A stretch of DNA of 64,000 bases, from the NCBI GenBank assembly GCA_028023455.1, contig JAQFVV010012496.1, positions 4,033,764 through 4,097,763 of the forward strand. Direction: 5' to 3'. Shown in pieces: positions 47,154 to 58,084 of this stretch; positions within the stretch are counted from its first letter, which is position 1, and every line of letters starts with the position of its first letter. Made by a program: the position numbers and the translations under genes. The stretch comes from Epiperipatus broadwayi (taxonomy: Eukaryota > Onychophora > Udeonychophora > Euonychophora > Peripatidae). The notes below the pieces were generated by a model, which was not told the origin of the DNA, did not search any database, and was given only the letters and a program-made list of their open reading frames with translations.

Positions 47154-48559
47154 AGGAATTCAAACTAACTTCAGAATTCGCAAATTTATACACAAATTTC
47201 TGAAGTTGAACTAGAATGCAAACTGTAAAAATTTATGTAGGTGAGAATGTTTATATTTATTTGTTGCTAATTTTAATTAGATTTGTGTTTTTTTAATTTA
47301 TTCTATTGTGTAATCATTATCTAATATTTAATTATAGGGAAGTTGAACATACATCTAGACTCCAAGTATAGAAAGTATACTTGCATTCGGATATCTGATA
47401 TTTAGTGGTTTTTTTAATATTTGAAATATAACATTTTCTCTTCTCTCGTAATATGTGTTGAAATCTAGCAGAATTAGGAAATCACTCTTGATTTCATGAG
47501 AGAAAATAAAATGATTTGCACCCCCACACACTTTATTTATTATTTGTTTATATAATTTAATAATCATTGCCAATGTAGAATGCCCTTTTCACAAAATGTT
47601 AAAAGTTTCATGTATATTTTGAGGAATTACATATCGTAGCAGAAAGAGGATGTAATGTGTATATGTTAGTCATTAAAACTATCATTTTAAAACTGATATG
47701 AATTTTGACAAGTATCAATAAAATAAATATCTGATTTATGAAATGTTATCATATTCATAATCTACTTCATTAAATTATTCATTCTGTTAATGTTGGAAGC
47801 TTTTGTGTTATTATATTTTCAGATTCACTATTTGAGTTATACCATGTTATGTGACGCATGTGATAAGAGATGTTAAATATTAAGTGTAGTACCGTATACG
47901 CAAATTAGTTACTGTAGTATATAAAGCTACATTAGGAGGATTAATCGTTCAAATGATGTATATTGATTATGTGTTAGTCATAGCTTTATAATCTAAATTA
48001 TGGGTTGGGGCGGGGGGCTCATTTGGTATCATTAATAATAAATCCGAGCCACTATCACGACATTACCTAAATGCTGATTAATAGATAGATAGATGCTCTA
48101 ATAATTTAGCGTTTTCAAGATTATATTAGAAAAAGAATCTATTTGCTATTTAAGCATATGAAACTACAATTAAGATAATCCTTATTTATCTAATCTGTAT
48201 TATTTAGCTGCCTCAGAATGGTAATTTATTCAGTTGCTTGAAAGGAAATCTGATCTTATGCATTTCAAATTCTGATACTCTTTTGATTACAGGAGAATTA
48301 TTTATTTTTCTATTTACTTTATCCACCTCCCGCACCCTTCCACATCATTACAGTATATAGAGCTGTCTCATAAACAGAAATGTAAGCTAGTATTTAGTAG
48401 AGATGCATCATAATATTATAAAACCCTTTAATAATTTTACATCATTTAGAATATTTTAATCTAAATTTTGCCCTATTATCATGGTTAATAAATGTATTTA
48501 TTAACTGAAACTCATTAGAATAAATTTAATATCTAAAAAACAGGTTATATATATAGATA

Positions 48560-48905
48560 TACACACACACCTGTACAAATAATGTAATAAATAGGGTATT
48601 TTGAGGTCAGACTTTCACACGACCCTCAACTCTCCACACTATCGCACACCACTGATAAACTTGACCACATATGTGTCCAAAAAATAAATAATCACCAATA
48701 AAGATATTTTGTGCTAAACCAGCACTCGTCAGTATGTCCAGATTATCACCTCTACACATATATACAGTAAGTGCTCAGATTTATTTTAAGATAGCCAATC
48801 TTCATACTTTAATGGACAGGCTTCAATCCACTCCACCCTCCAACTCTTCAGCCGTCCATTCTATTGAAAATCTGACGATGGAATGCTCAAAGCCCACACT
48901 GATGC
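48560..48905 (-). mobile_element. Family A hammerhead element, minus
   Basis: Ribozyme region about 48690-48755: core in sense is CTGACGA, an allowed N7 change. Helix II is GTGCTGGTTTAGCAC, perfect, but GAAA is AAAA and the inner stem I strand is changed (GGACATA). Confidence 0.72.
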
Positions 48906-49596
48906 CGACATATTCGTCACCAAGGTTAATAAATGTATTTATTAATTGAAAATCATTGGAATAATTTATAATTTTAAGTAGTGAAACTTGATTTCTTCTT
49001 TAATTAATGAAAAAAGATCAAATTAATCTGTTTGACTTTTTTCCTTAGCTAAACTGCACAGAATATCTTATTATAAAACAATTTAATTAATTTTTACTTT
49101 AATCTCAGTTTCTACTTTTTCCAACTTCTCTTTCTCCTATCTTACAAAATACAAATCTTATTTGCCTGGAGAATTCAAATATAATTTTATGTGAAAATTA
49201 ATATTTTGTGCATTAAGATAAAAACTGAAAATGGTAACGGATACAGATAGGATAAATAGAAGCATTATATGCAAAGAAAAAAATAAGTAGATAAATTAAT
49301 GTCTTCTATTACTAATTTTTCTTTTTAAGGCTATATGTACAAATAAATATACAATATATATCTAATACTAAAAAATAATGACATAGTAATGAAACAGCAT
49401 AAAAATAAATAATTTCAATAATAGCAGGATATACATGTAAAGAAATGATAGTCAACCCCACTAAGCTTAAAAAAAGACTGCTTCATCTTATTAAAATAAA
49501 AAAAAACACTAATAAAAAAGAACATGTTGATATATATATATATGCACAAATTATATGTAAATATTGATATATATATATATGCACAAATTATATGTA

Positions 49597-50085
49597 AACA
49601 AAGGGAATAAATCACTCTTCCCACAGGCTATGAATTAAAAGCATTCTAAATGTTGAACACAGGACCAAACATAGAATGAATCCAACTATTCTTGGGGAAT
49701 TCTGATGTTTATAAGCATATCTTTGTCAAATTGATGATATTTCAGAGTGAAATTAATTTATTATCCAGATAAAATATTGCACTTAAAAATTATTAAACTC
49801 ATAATCAATTATATAAGGCTGGATATAACACCCTTCTTTTAATAACTTGATTGTCTCCAGCCTTGCATACATGATTATGAGTTTACTAACTCTTCAGTGC
49901 CGTATTTCATCTGGCTGACAAATTAATTTCACTCCAAATTACAACCAATGTTGGCAGAGACATGCTTCTAAATATCAGAGCTCCCAAGAATAGATAAATT
50001 CATTCTATTCTTGATTCTTTATTTAATTTAGTGCTTTTAATTCATAGCTTGGATAAATGAGAATTTACTCCCTTTGTTTAAATAT
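49597..50085. mobile_element. Foldback element next to the 399-bp array
   Basis: Diverged arms of about 240 bp: AAACAAAGGGA...CTATGAATTAAAAGC pairs GCTTTTAATTCATAG...TCCCTTTGTTT. The centre lies near 49840 (AAGGCTGG / CCAGCCTT). No coding capacity. Confidence 0.65.
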
Positions 50086-50217
50086 ACATTGAGATATGTT
50101 TATTTAAATTTGCATAAGATATATATATCAACAGATGGCATTCTACCAAAAACACCATCAAGCATATGTTTACATAAATGTCAGAGAACGCATTCACTAT
50201 CTCTAACTTTAATTCCA

Positions 50218-50261
50218 CTTTCAGATCATGATTTCAAGCTATTTGCTATCGTCAATGAAAG
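50218..50261 (-). ncRNA. Family R hammerhead, inverted unit (C3U)
   Basis: Minus strand: CTTTCA, TTGACGA, TAGC...GCTT, GAAA, TCATGATC, TGAAAG. The first core base is T where C is needed; all helices are retained. Confidence 0.7.
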
Positions 50262-50690
50262 ACAGGAATTTTAGAAACTAGATCTAAACACAAACTCTGA
50301 GCGTTTATGAAACAGTTTCTATTCAGCTTGCAAGCGTGAATTTTTTAGACACGTAATGTCTTCAAACTCAGCATAGCAAGCCAGATCGCTATATGGGTCT
50401 GAACTCAGTTCAGCATCACCACATAGTAGAAGCCTCTGCAATATATATCATTGCTAGAAAGACCTCAAAGGTACATTTATGAAAAACAAAAAACAAGTTA
50501 AAAACTTGCTAACGCTTGTATTTATGTCAACAGATGGCGTTCTACCAAAAACACCGTCAAGTGTATGTTTACATAAACATCAGAGTTTGAAGACATTACG
50601 TGTCTAAAAGATTCACACTTGCAAGCTGAATAGAAACTGTTTCATAAACGCTCAGAGTTTGTGTTTAGATCTCGTTTCTAAAATTCCTGT

Positions 50691-50734
50691 CTTTCACTGA
50701 TGGTAGCAAATAGCTTGAAATCATGATCTGAAAG
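50691..50734 (+). ncRNA. Family R hammerhead, unit 1
   Basis: CTTTCA and TGAAAG stem I is perfect, but the core reads CTGATGG (A9 to G), so it is probably inactive. Confidence 0.7.
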
Positions 50735-51089
50735 TGAAATTAAAATTAGAGACAGTGAATGCGTGCTCTGACATTTATGGAAACATATGCTTGACGGTGT
50801 TTTTGGTAGAATGCCATCTGTTGACATAAATACAAGCGTTAGCAAGTTTTCAACTTGTTTTTTGTTTTTCATAAATGTACCTTTGAGGTCTTTCTAGCAA
50901 TGATATATATTGCAGAGGCTTCTACTATGTGGTGATGCTGAACTGAGATCAGACCCATATAGCTATCTGGCTTGCTATGCTGAGTTTGAAGGCATTACGT
51001 GTCTAAAAGATTCACGCTTGCAAGCTGAATAGAAACTGTTTCATAAACGCTCAGAGTTTGTGTTTAGATCTAGTTTCTAAAATTCCTGT

Positions 51090-51133
51090 CTTTCACTGAC
51101 GATAGCAAATAGCTTGAAATCATGATCTGAAAG
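51090..51133 (+). ncRNA. Family R hammerhead, unit 2, core intact
   Basis: Core CTGACGA (N7 = C is allowed), GAAA, AUC cleavage site and a perfect six-pair stem I (CTTTCA / TGAAAG). Confidence 0.8.
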
Positions 51134-51488
51134 TGGAATTAAAGTTAGAGATAGAGAATGCATGCTCTGACATTTATGTAAACATTCGCTTGATGGTATT
51201 TTTGGTAGAACGCCATCTGTTGACATAAATACAAGCATTAGCAAGTTTTTAACTTGTTTTTTGTTTTTCATAAATGTACCTTTGAGGTCTTTCTAGCAAT
51301 GATATATATTGCAGAGACTTCTACTATGTGGTGATGCTGAACTGAGATCAGACCCATATAGCTATCTGGCTTGCTATGCTGAGTTTGAAGACATTACATG
51401 TCTAAAAGATTCAGGCTTGCAAGCTGAATGGAAACTGTTTCATAAATGCTCAGAGTTTGTGTTTAGATCTAGTTTCTAAAATTCCTGT

Positions 51489-51532
51489 CTTTCACTGAGG
51501 GTAGCAAATAGCTTGAAATAATGATCTGAAAG
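51489..51532 (+). ncRNA. Family R hammerhead, unit 3
   Basis: Core CTGAGGG (A9 to G) and ATAATGATC in stem III; stem I perfect. Probably inactive. Confidence 0.7.
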
Positions 51533-51887
51533 TGGAATTAAAGTTAGAGATACTGAATGCATGCTCTGACGTTTATGTAAACATATGCTTGATTGTGTTT
51601 TTGGTAGAATGCGATCTGTTGACATAAATACAAGCGTTAGCAAGTTTTTAACTTGTTTTTTGTTTTTCATAAATGTATGTTTGAGGTCTTTTTAGCAATG
51701 ATATATATTGCAGAGGCTTCTACTATGTGGTGATGCTGAACTGAGATTAGACCCATATAGCTATCTGGCTTGCTATGCTGAGTTTGAAGACATTATGTGT
51801 CTAAAAGATTCACGCTTGCAAGCTGAATAGAAACTGTTTCATAAATGCTCAGAGTTTGTGTTTAGATCTAGTTTCTAAAATTCCTGT

Positions 51888-51931
51888 CTTTCACTGATGA
51901 TAGCAAATAGCTTGAAATCATGATCTGAAAG
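51888..51931 (+). ncRNA. Family R hammerhead, unit 4, core intact
   Basis: Stem I CTTTCA (51888-51893) pairs TGAAAG (51926-51931). Core CTGATGA 51894-51900. Helix II AGC (51902-51904) pairs GCT (51910-51912), with a U-U closing mismatch (51901, 51913) where G-C is usual. GAAA 51914-51917. Stem III is the palindrome ATCATGAT (51917-51924), which would pair better between two monomers than as a hairpin. C17 at 51925 (AUC). Confidence 0.82.
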
Positions 51932-52508
51932 TGGAATTAAAGTTAGAGATAGTGCATGCATGCTCTGACGTTTATGTGAACATATGCTTGATGGTGTTTT
52001 TGGTAGAATGCCATCTGTTGACATAAATACAAGCGTTAGCAAGTTTTTAACTTGTTTTTTGTTTTTCATATATATATATTAATAAAAAGCAGTCAACACT
52101 TAGATAATCCCAATATCATTAACAATCAACAATTTCAAACTGTTGTCAAGGCAACCTTTTAACAATAAGGGTGGAATCCCACCCTTATTAATGGTTTAAT
52201 ATACTTACATAGACACTAAAGATTGCAACTAGACCACATAGATTGAAATTATTGATACACTCTACAAAATTTAATATGCCTATTTAAAATAAATAACTGG
52301 ACATTGGCTATAGCCAGCTTAAGGCAGTTTACCTATACTTAGTGGCAATTAAACAATATTTAAATCATGTGGGAATGGTAGTGGTGTGTAATTTTAATGG
52401 AATTTAAATACTAACATTTAATTGCTACTCAAGATGGTGTAAACTGCCATAAACTGGCCATAGCTAATATTCAGCTAAGTTTTTTTTATATAGGATATAT
52501 TGAATTTT

Positions 52509-52624
52509 TTTTTTTTTTTTTTTCATATGTCATAGCATCGGCCGGGACGCGAACCCACAACCGTCTGCAACCAACTACTTGCTTGCATGGCGGCTGCGAT
52601 ACCTCTCGGCTAACAACGCAAGAC
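52509..52624 (-). mobile_element. tRNA-derived SINE (family S) with 14-bp TSD
   Basis: ATATATTGAATTTT at 52495-52508 and 52625-52638 flanks a minus-strand copy from GCGTTGTTAGCCGAGAGGT to GATGCTATGACATATG with a poly-T (poly-A complement) of about 19. It is one of the best-preserved copies and close to the one at 11.1 kb. Confidence 0.93.
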
Positions 52625-53058
52625 ATATATTGAATTTTGTAGAATGTATTCTAGAGTAATTTTCTTATTATATGTATTTTGTATGATTTGTGTATATATA
52701 TATATGCAACGTTTTGTATGGAAACAACTTTAATTAAACAATAAAAATAAACAATAATTTATGTGATTATCAATGATAGTTGTTTACCATTATTTGTGAT
52801 TACAAATAAAATAAAACCAATAAACTCCTGGTGTTCAAATACAACGCAAATTAATAAAAGTCAATGAATTAAGTAAATTACTACATACAAGCTGTTATCA
52901 CTTCATACTAGTAATAATAATGATAGTAAATGGAGAATTAAAAAAAAAGCAATAGGTAATTAGAATGAAAAGATTGACTTATTGATTGAATAAATAACAA
53001 CAAGAATAATAATTTATTATTTTTATTTATTAAACAACCTATATTTATAATACCAAAA

Positions 53059-53341
53059 CAGAGTTTAAATATATTGAATGGAATTAATTAAACCGAGTAT
53101 ACTTTCATTATGCATGCATGATTTATCAGCAGAATAACCATTAAAAATGCATGTGGCTTTATTGCGAGGAATTCTTAAGACGTTCTAGCACCAAACCTGA
53201 CAGTACCAGAATTGACTCTGGGACATCTCAAACCCAAGTCAGATGCTCTATAACTGCCACAAACTGTTTGATTATGATGCACACACATTGAAAGTATACT
53301 CGATTTAATTAATTGCATTCAATATATTTAAACTCTGTTTG
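53059..53341. mobile_element. 283-bp element with terminal inverted repeats of about 60 bp
   Basis: Termini AAACAGAGTTTAAATATATT and AATATATTTAAACTCTGTTT are inverted, extending through CGAGTATACTTTCA / TGAAAGTATACTCG. The centre resembles the tRNA-like SINE fragment at 13.6 kb. Probably a MITE; class unknown. Confidence 0.75.
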
Positions 53342-54545
53342 GACGTATCTCTCATATTGTCACACTTGGAGAATCTTTATTGTTATTCGTATTGTTATCA
53401 ATGCAGATACTCGTTCCTGCTTGTTAGTAATAATTTTGTTACTGTTTATAGGAGCAGACACTCATTTCTGCTTTATATAATTCTCTGATCTGATGAAATC
53501 CTTGGGCATGGCATCACCAAATTGAGTGTATCCCATTTGTTCATCACTGGACTTACTCTTCTGTTTTTCATAACCTACCACCACACTCCATATCTTTTAA
53601 TGAATTTTAAAGCCTGATCTTGCAAGCATGTAGCCAGTCATAATTCTAAGTCTGGATATCTAATAATGGTTGTGATTTTAATATAGTTAAGTAAGTACTC
53701 ATATCCAAATGCTGTTTGTTATTCATTAAATAATAGTTAAATTATCATAGAATGCCCATCCCTGGAGGTTATTAAGATATATAAAGCATATAGTTCCTCT
53801 ATTGTATGTAAATTAGTGCTGATTAACTGCTTAGTGGTAATTAATTTTTATTTTAATCTATAAGAAAATTAGATTTAAATCTAAACATATGAACTTTTAT
53901 GTCACTTTTGTTTTCATAATTGTTACTAATAAATCTATATATACATAATCTCTTGCATTTGTGTCTTGTTAACCAAAATTAGCTTTTGTATAGTTTTAAG
54001 GGTCTCTTGTATTATCCTGACTTCAGTGGGATATTAGAAAAGGGCATATATGCTGACATCAGCTGTAGTAGAGATGTGGAAATTGTCCTGGGGTTATTCA
54101 TAATGAGGTTCAATTTTGTATTGTTTGTGGTAATGTTTATATCAATGTTACACACTGACATGTGAATTAGTGTTTATTGCTTGGTTCCTAAGATTAATTT
54201 TTACTATCTGTATCTAACTGTGTACATGTTAACATTTATTCTGATAAATATAAGGATTAGTATGGGCTTTTGATGTCTATTGAACATTGTAATTATAATT
54301 AAAATTTTCACACTTTTGAAATAATTAATGAAAATTATGTGTATATTATTAAATTATTGATTAGAAGATGTGGTTGTATTTATTACATCTAAGAGAATGA
54401 TAACACCACAATATTTAAGGTGTTTAATGACTATATCTCATTTCTGACATTTGATAATCAGAAAAATATAAACTTTGAAGATGCAATTTGCATCCATTTA
54501 GTTTCACCAATACCACTTTTTTAATCTTTGGTGCTTGAATAATGC

Positions 54546-54583
<38 letters not shown>

Positions 54584-54584
54584 T

Positions 54585-54620
<36 letters not shown>
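54546..54620. repeat. (TA)n microsatellite, interrupted
   Basis: Two TA blocks split by GCATTATT near 54581. Confidence 0.93.
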
Positions 54621-54624
<4 letters not shown>

Positions 54625-54790
54625 TAATAATAGAAAGTCAGATGTCACATGACTTATATATATAGCTAGCATTTACAAATATGTAAAATTAAGGGTGTGC
54701 TAATAAGTTCTAAACAAGCTTTTTTTAAAAAAAATTTATGATGAATATTACTACAAAAGAAGGCATTCAAATCATCTTTATCTAGGATTG

Positions 54791-54843
54791 TCCCTATTCT
54801 CAGACTGGTTTCGAGCTATGGCTCTCTTCAGTGAGGAGTTAGG
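54791..54843 (-). ncRNA. Hammerhead ribozyme, family C, core intact
   Basis: Minus strand: core CTGAAGA (N7 = A, allowed), helix II GAGC, loop CATA, GCTC (four perfect pairs with the preferred G-C closing pair), GAAA, short stem III ACCAGT, C17 (GUC). Stem I CTCA/TGAG is followed by a mismatch and outer CCTA/TAGG pairing. All invariant bases are present. Confidence 0.87.
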
Positions 54844-55255
54844 ACACCAGAATAAAAAAATCAAATCAACTAAGCATTTATTTAATAGTTAACTTTCAAT
54901 AAAAAGATCTGAAACCTTTAGACATTTACAAGTCTTTAAAGTCAGTTTTCCAACTGAAAAAATTATATGGGCCTGAACTTAAATCAGATACTCCATATAT
55001 TAATAGGCTTATCTATTTAATTTAGCCAAAGCCCCAAACAGCCAAATAATAATAATATTAATAATAGAAAGTCAGATGTCACATGACTTATATATAGCTT
55101 GCATTTACAAATATGTAAAATTAAGAGCACACTAATAAGTTGGAGTATTCACTTTAAAGACATGTAGATGTCTAAATGTTTCAGATTTTCATATTGAAAG
55201 TTAACTATTAGATAAATGCTTAGCTGAGTTGATTTTTTGAATCTGGGATTCTAGC

Positions 55256-55296
55256 TCCTCACTGAAGAGAGCTATAGCTTGAAACCGGTCTGGGGA
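55256..55296 (+). ncRNA. Hammerhead ribozyme, family C, core intact
   Basis: Stem I TCCTCA (55256-55261) pairs TGGGGA (55291-55296). Core CTGAAGA 55262-55268. Helix II GAGC (55269-55272), loop TATA, GCTT (55277-55280) with a G-U closing pair. GAAA 55281-55284, stem III ACCGGT, C17 at 55290 (GUC). Stem I is identical to that of family B, linking the two families. Confidence 0.87.
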
Positions 55297-55439
55297 TAGG
55301 GACAATCCTAGGTAAAGATGACTTGAATGCCTTCTTTTCTAGTAGCACTTATCATTAAAAAATTTTTTTAAAAAGCTGCTTATTAGCACACTCGTAATTT
55401 TATATATATAAAATACAAATAAAATGTCTGTTAATTAAA

Positions 55440-56340
55440 AACTATTGTAATAACAATAAAAATTATAAATATAATGGTAATTAACTGTTATATACAATCT
55501 TTCAATCTGCAGAAGTACTTTCAGTTAATTCCCTAATTGTCCTAAACTGCCGTTAAATTCAAAAAGCAAAATGTAAGCAAATGTCATCAATTCAAATTTC
55601 ATAAATAATGTGAACAGCTTATCTATTAATTATATTCATTTTATTTCTATTTTTAAAATTTCCTCTTTATTTTTCTTTTACTATGGTTTCTCTCTTCATG
55701 AAGAATCTTAATACTTTCAAAATCAAACTTAATTTTATATTTACACATAATCGAAAAAAACTGAAGCAGTCATTAAATCATTATTATTTCTACTTTTCAC
55801 ACACTTGTATAACAATTCATGCTCCTTTAATCTTTTTTTCAATAGTGGACCTCTATTCATCTATATATGATAATAAAAATAAAATGACCCATTAAATCAT
55901 GTATAGGTGAATCAAGGTGCAGTATTGAAAAAAGATTAAAGGAGCATGAATTGGTATACAAGCATGTGAACAGTAAAAATAATAATGATTTAAAGACAGC
56001 TTCAGTTTTTGTGGATCATGAAAGGACATGTAAATATAAATTTAAGTTTGATTTTGAAAGTGTTAAGATTATTCATGAAGAGAGAAACCATAATAAAGGA
56101 AAAATTAAGGAGGCAATTTTTATAAATAGAAATAAAATGAATATAATTAATAGAGAAGCCACTAATGTTAAAATTTGGAAATCCTTGGGTATGAGTTGAT
56201 GATGTTTGCTTCCGGTAAGGTTTTTGAATTTAACGGAAGTTGAAGAGAGTTAAGGAATTAGCTGAAAGTACTTCTGCAGATTGAAAGACTGTATATAATA
56301 GTTAATTACCATTATATTTATATATTTAATATATGCATGG
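55440..56340. mobile_element. PLE-3 relic in a 900-bp palindrome
   Basis: Arms of about 430 bp: CAATCTGCAGAAGTACTTTC (about 55508) pairs GAAAGTACTTCTGCAGATTG (about 56263), and GGTTTCTCTCTTCATGAAG pairs its complement near 56078. The centre is near 55900. Both arms encode remnants of a Penelope-type GIY-YIG C-terminus. Confidence 0.8.
55958..56199 (+). pseudogene. PLE-3 GIY-YIG C-terminal fragment
   Basis: An open frame reads ASVFVDHERTCKYKFKFDFE, then SVKIIHEERNHNKGKIKEAI and FINRNKMNIINREATNVKIW, ending at a stop. It fits the C-terminal half of the Penelope GIY-YIG domain: the H-x-x-x-x-H/K-FDF strand, the KRK-x-EAI helix with its catalytic glutamate, and the NR-x-x-x-x-x-IW terminus. The left arm (about 55575-55905, minus) repeats CKYKIKFDFESIKILHEERN with more decay. 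The reverse transcriptase is absent. Confidence 0.72.
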
Positions 56341-56489
56341 TTAAATGATCTAAATAATCTTTTTGTGTTAAACTGTGCATTATTTTGCATATTAAATTCC
56401 CAAGGTTTCAGAACGAAATATCATTGTCAATGTTAAGATCTTAACAAAGAATTGTTAGATTTTAAATCATAATGAAACTAAGATTGAGC

Positions 56490-57040
56490 TGAAGTAAAGA
56501 ATATTTATTCTTATATATATTTGATGGTTGTTTATTCAGAATAGGTGGATTAACACAATTTTTATTTCCTTTAGTTTTACAATTAATTGATTTCAAGTCA
56601 AGCATTGGTGGTTGCGAGGTCAGCACAGCTGCCTTACAAGCCGTTGTCCCGGGTTAGCGGGTTTGCTTCCTCGCCGATGCTATGACACATGGAAATAATT
56701 GATTTCAAGTTGATTTTTAAAAGAAAGAGATAAATAAGTGGTCTCCTTAAGGCTGAAATAAGTTGTGCTTCATGAGATATATTTAAACAACTCAGTCTTT
56801 TTAATAATTCAATAGATTCTCTCATGGTTTTCAAATCGTAATTTTCCAAATTAGCAAGAATTCTCGCATTATTGAAATCAGGTATATAACCAATTTCTGA
56901 AAAACGCGAAGTAAGAGCTTATGTTTTCAACTTTTATCTCGTTTTACTAAAATCAACTTGAAATAAATTAATTGTAAAACTGAAGGAAATAAAAATGTTG
57001 TTAATCCACCTATTCTGAACAATAAACCATCAAATATATA
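56490..57040. repeat. Inverted-repeat block interrupted by a SINE
   Basis: TTCAGAATAGGTGGATTAACA (about 56535) pairs TGTTAATCCACCTATTCTGAA (about 57000), and ATTAATTGTAAAAC is shared inverted. A family S SINE has inserted into the left arm. A 71-codon minus frame in the middle is unassigned. Confidence 0.65.
56599..56696 (+). mobile_element. tRNA-derived SINE (family S) with 14-bp TSD
   Basis: AATTGATTTCAAGT at 56585-56598 and 56697-56710 flanks a diverged copy, CAAGCATTGGTGGTTGCGAGG to GATGCTATGACACATGG. The B-box region is altered (GGGTTTGCTTCC). Confidence 0.9.
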
Positions 57041-57234
57041 TAAGAATGCTTTTTCTTTACTTCACATTCTCAATCTTGTTATTACTTAAGATCCAACAGT
57101 TCTTCATTAAGACATTAATCTTGACAGTGATGAATGATATTTCGTGGAAAAGTTGGGAATTTAATAGAGCGAACAATACATGGTTTAACACTAAAAACAC
57201 TTTATATATATATGAAATACCTATATCAATATAT

Positions 57235-57560
57235 GTATAATATAGCGTATATGAGCACAGACTTTCATACGACCCACCACTCTCCACTCTATCTCATAAC
57301 ACTGATACACTTGAAGACAAATATGTCGAAAAGATAAATAATCACCAATATACGTATTTCATGCTAAACCATCAATCATCAGTAGGTCCAGATTATCATC
57401 TCTACACATATATGCAATGAGTGCTCAGATATATATTAAGATAGCCAATCTTCATAGTTTAATGGACAGACTTCAATCCACTCCACACTCCAACTCTTCA
57501 ACCGTCCATCCAATTGAAAATCTGATGATGAAACACCCAAAAGCCACCCTGAGGTCGAGA
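57235..57560 (-). mobile_element. Family A hammerhead element, minus
   Basis: Ribozyme region 57330-57400: CTGATGA, TTGATGGTTTAGCAT (damaged helix II), GAAATACGTATATTGGTG. Inner stem I has ACCTA for ACCAA. Confidence 0.72.
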
Positions 57561-58084
57561 TATATATATATACCATTCACGCACTCACATGCAATAGTCC
57601 TTACAAAATTAGAGAACGAAAACGAAGTTCTTGAAAAGAAAGAATTTTATCATGATAAAAAAAAGTTTTAAATTTAATTATTTTTATCTTATGGATAGAA
57701 TAAATGTTTAATTTTATACATTAAATCTAATTTAAGCAATTAGACTCGTTCTTTGAACACAATAAATTTATATATATATATATATTTTGTAAGAGCTTAA
57801 TATAATTTATTTAATTAGTTTAGTCATATATATATATTAAAAATTAATTGAATAATTTATTAAAGTATCATCAGATTACTATTATCAGACTTTTAATATA
57901 AAATTTTAAAACTGTACCCACACAATTAATAATTGTCAATCTATTTAGACAGTGGTAGAAATAAAAGATGTAATAAAGCGCACAATTTAAATATATCTCC
58001 TAGTTGGAATTTTTACATACTTCGTTATAATGTTTACGAGTTAAAATAATTCATATTGAAATATGAATTTTTTCTTTACAGTAC

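Larger units (their letters stand above)
50123..52069 (+). mobile_element. Retrozyme-like tandem array, 399-bp unit (family R)
   Basis: Direct copies run from about 50583 to 52069 (about 3.7 units). CTTTCA at 50691, 51090, 51489 and 51888 gives an exact 399-bp period. Upstream, 50123-50583 is the same unit in inverted orientation (about 1.15 units), joined head-to-head at about 50583. Each unit has one hammerhead-shaped motif. Similar 64-codon minus-strand frames recur in each unit; they are by-products of the repeat, with no known domain. Tandem units of a few hundred bp, one type I hammerhead each and no coding capacity are the defining layout of retrozymes. Identity between units is high, so the array is fairly young or homogenised. 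Confidence 0.88.
54630..55405. mobile_element. Family C palindrome with two hammerheads
   Basis: Left part (about 54700-54930) and right part (about 55150-55400) are inverted: CTACAAAAGAAGGCATTCAA / TTGAATGCCTTCTTTTCTAG and AGTTAACTTTCAATA / TATTGAAAGTTAACT. In addition, GTCAGATGTCACATGACTT repeats directly at 54639 and 55070. Each arm carries one ribozyme, minus at 54791 and plus at 55256. Confidence 0.83.

Noticed and set aside
50678-52069. Four similar 64-codon minus-strand frames (MKNKKQV...ERQEF) as a gene family
   Set aside because: They follow the 399-bp repeat period exactly, overlap the ribozyme on the opposite strand and show no domain; substitutions do not favour synonymous sites as far as I can see by eye.
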